A DNA stretch of 6,952 nt from JAENVT01 sp040005915. GTDB taxonomy: Bacteria; Actinomycetota; Acidimicrobiia; Acidimicrobiales; Ilumatobacteraceae. Below, in pieces: positions 5,923 through 6,952 of this stretch (its first letter is position 1; every line of letters starts with the position of its first letter). A program made the position numbers and the translations under genes. The stretch spans positions 1 to 6,952 of the forward strand of contig JBDTYA010000323.1 in the NCBI GenBank assembly GCA_040005915.1, read 5' to 3'. The notes beneath the pieces were generated by a model. That model was not told the DNA's origin. It saw nothing but the letters and a program-made list of their open reading frames with translations, and did no database searches.

Positions 5923-6952
5923 GCCACGCCGACACGGTCCACCATGGTCGGTGGTTCATGGGCGCGAATCGGCGGCAGCGGCCCGGCGAACAGCTCGATC
6001 TGCACACTGGCCTGTTGTCCGGCGCAGCCCTGCGACAGGTGCGACGTCGGTCGATCCTCGGTGACGGCGTTTGGATTGCCATGTACGCACAGAACCGTGC
6101 CGTCGTCGAGCGGCAGGGGGTCGTACCAGGCGCCGGTCGCCAGCTGGGCGACTCCAGGGCGCACCGCATCCGATACGACCGCACCGGCGAGGCAGGCGCC
6201 ACGACCGTTGTAGACACGCACGACGTCGCCGTCGGTGATCCCTCGCGCCGACGCGTCGGCGGCGTTGATGAGGATCGGCTCGCGGCCCTGGACCTTGCTC
6301 GCCATGCTGAACTCGCCGATGTCGAGCTGGCTGTGCAGACGCGTCGACGGCTGGTTGGCGATGAGGTGCAACGGGAACGCGCCGTCGGACCGGTGATCCG
6401 GCTCGATCCACGCCGGGTGACCCGGGCAGTCGTCGTAGCCGAAGGCGGCGATGACATCCGATGCGAGCTCGATCCGGCCGCTCGGGGTCTTCAGCCTGTG
6501 CTGATCGGGGTCGCTGCGGAACTTCTCGAACATCGTCAGGTTCTCGTCGGGGAACGGCATCTCGACGCCGCCCTCCTTCCAGAACTGGGCGAACGGCGGC
6601 AGTCCGTTGCCGATGCGCGCCCGCCAACCCTCGTACATGTGCTCGAGCCATTGACGCGGGGTGCGGCCCTCGGTGAAGGCGTCGCCGACACCCATCTGCT
6701 CGGCGATCAGCCGGAAGATCTCATGGTCGTCGAGCGCCTCACCTGGCGCGGACGTCGCCCGGTGCATGGCGTTGAGGTGCGTGTCGCGGCGACCCGCACC
6801 GAAGTCCTCGCGCTCGGTGGGAATGGTGGCCGGCAGCACGATGTCGGCATGCCGGGCCATCGCCGTCCAGTACGGCTCGTTGACGATCACCGTGTCGGTC
6901 GCGCCCAGCGCCCGACGGAGCCGGTCGAGGTCTTGATGGTGGTGGAACGGGT
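5889..6952 (-). CDS. molybdopterin-dependent S/N-oxide reductase family protein, C-terminal part (BisC/TorA/DMSO reductase-like)
   Basis: The frame is open from the right edge of the window to TGA at 5891-5889, giving 353 residues; the N-terminal half is outside. The visible protein begins PFHHHQDLDRLRRALG, a motif of the BisC/TorA/DMSO-reductase branch, and continues with VNEPYWTAMARHADIVLPAT, the usual cofactor-domain segment. The C-terminal molybdopterin-dinucleotide-binding domain covers roughly bases 6377-5985: FPLHLIANQPSTRLHSQLD, then SKVQGREPILIN, GDVVRVYNGRG, and the end block GAWYDP...CVHGNPN...SQGCAGQ. Such enzymes carry a bis-MGD molybdenum cofactor and typically reduce biotin or methionine sulfoxide, DMSO or TMAO. 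The active-site residue, any Tat signal and any iron-sulfur site lie in the missing half, so substrate and location cannot be decided. A GTG at 6890 is an internal Val codon, not the start. The last 34 bases overlap ABC subunit 2 on the other strand. Confidence 0.92.
   Translation of the reverse strand, partial: PFHHHQDLDRLRRALGATDTVIVNEPYWTAMARHADIVLPATIPTEREDFGAGRRDTHLNAMHRATSAPGEALDDHEIFRLIAEQMGVGDAFTEGRTPRQWLEHMYEGWRARIGNGLPPFAQFWKEGGVEMPFPDENLTMFEKFRSDPDQHRLKTPSGRIELASDVIAAFGYDDCPGHPAWIEPDHRSDGAFPLHLIANQPSTRLHSQLDIGEFSMASKVQGREPILINAADASARGITDGDVVRVYNGRGACLAGAVVSDAVRPGVAQLATGAWYDPLPLDDGTVLCVHGNPNAVTEDRPTSHLSQGCAGQQASVQIELFAGPLPPIRAHEPPTMVDRVGVAQVTSVAGAAN

Noticed and set aside
6888..6890. 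GTG as the start of the molybdoenzyme
   Set aside because: The frame continues upstream to the window edge and encodes the family motif PFHHHQDL, so this GTG is an internal Val codon.

Overview
The window is GC-rich, roughly two-thirds G+C by eye, with G or C at most third codon positions. Its genes are tightly packed, and the protein families match high-GC Actinomycetota: a TetR repressor with an actinobacterial-style N-terminus, a paired ABC exporter in the size range of the mycobacterial Rv1273c/Rv1272c pair, and a universal stress protein with a 'GSHDRSWFS' type motif. A genus cannot be named from this sequence alone.

Layout. Bases 1-60 are probably the 3' end of a plus-strand gene. A DUF899 thioredoxin-like protein follows (70-810). 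A candidate 42-residue acidic protein lies on the minus strand (815-943), facing the DUF899 gene tail to tail. The gap between it and the universal stress protein gene (1040-1558) holds a 36-bp imperfect dyad. A perfect 14-bp-arm palindrome (1574-1603) then precedes a three-gene plus-strand operon: a TetR-family repressor (1698-2273) and two ABC exporter half-transporters (2273-4006 and 4003-5922). Stop and start codons overlap at both junctions of this operon. On the minus strand, running in from the right edge, is the C-terminal part of a BisC/TorA/DMSO-reductase-like molybdopterin enzyme (5889-6952). Its last 34 bases overlap the end of the second ABC gene.

How the genes work together. The clearest unit is repressor plus exporter. 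The TetR protein probably binds the palindrome upstream of its own gene, and a ligand, possibly an exported compound, would release it and switch on the whole operon. The two half-transporters have complementary lesions: the first has Asp and Gln in place of the catalytic Glu and the H-loop His, and the second has a damaged ABC signature. They should therefore form an obligate heterodimer with one working and one degenerate ATP site, as in TM287/288-type exporters. The remaining genes (DUF899, stress protein, S/N-oxide reductase family) suggest stress or redox physiology, but no functional link among them is shown by the sequence.

I found no RNA gene, CRISPR array, insertion sequence or clear phage element. 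I see no entirely new system. The most useful items for follow-up are the operator palindrome, the dyad before the stress gene, the small acidic ORF, the uncertain repressor start and the convergent overlap.
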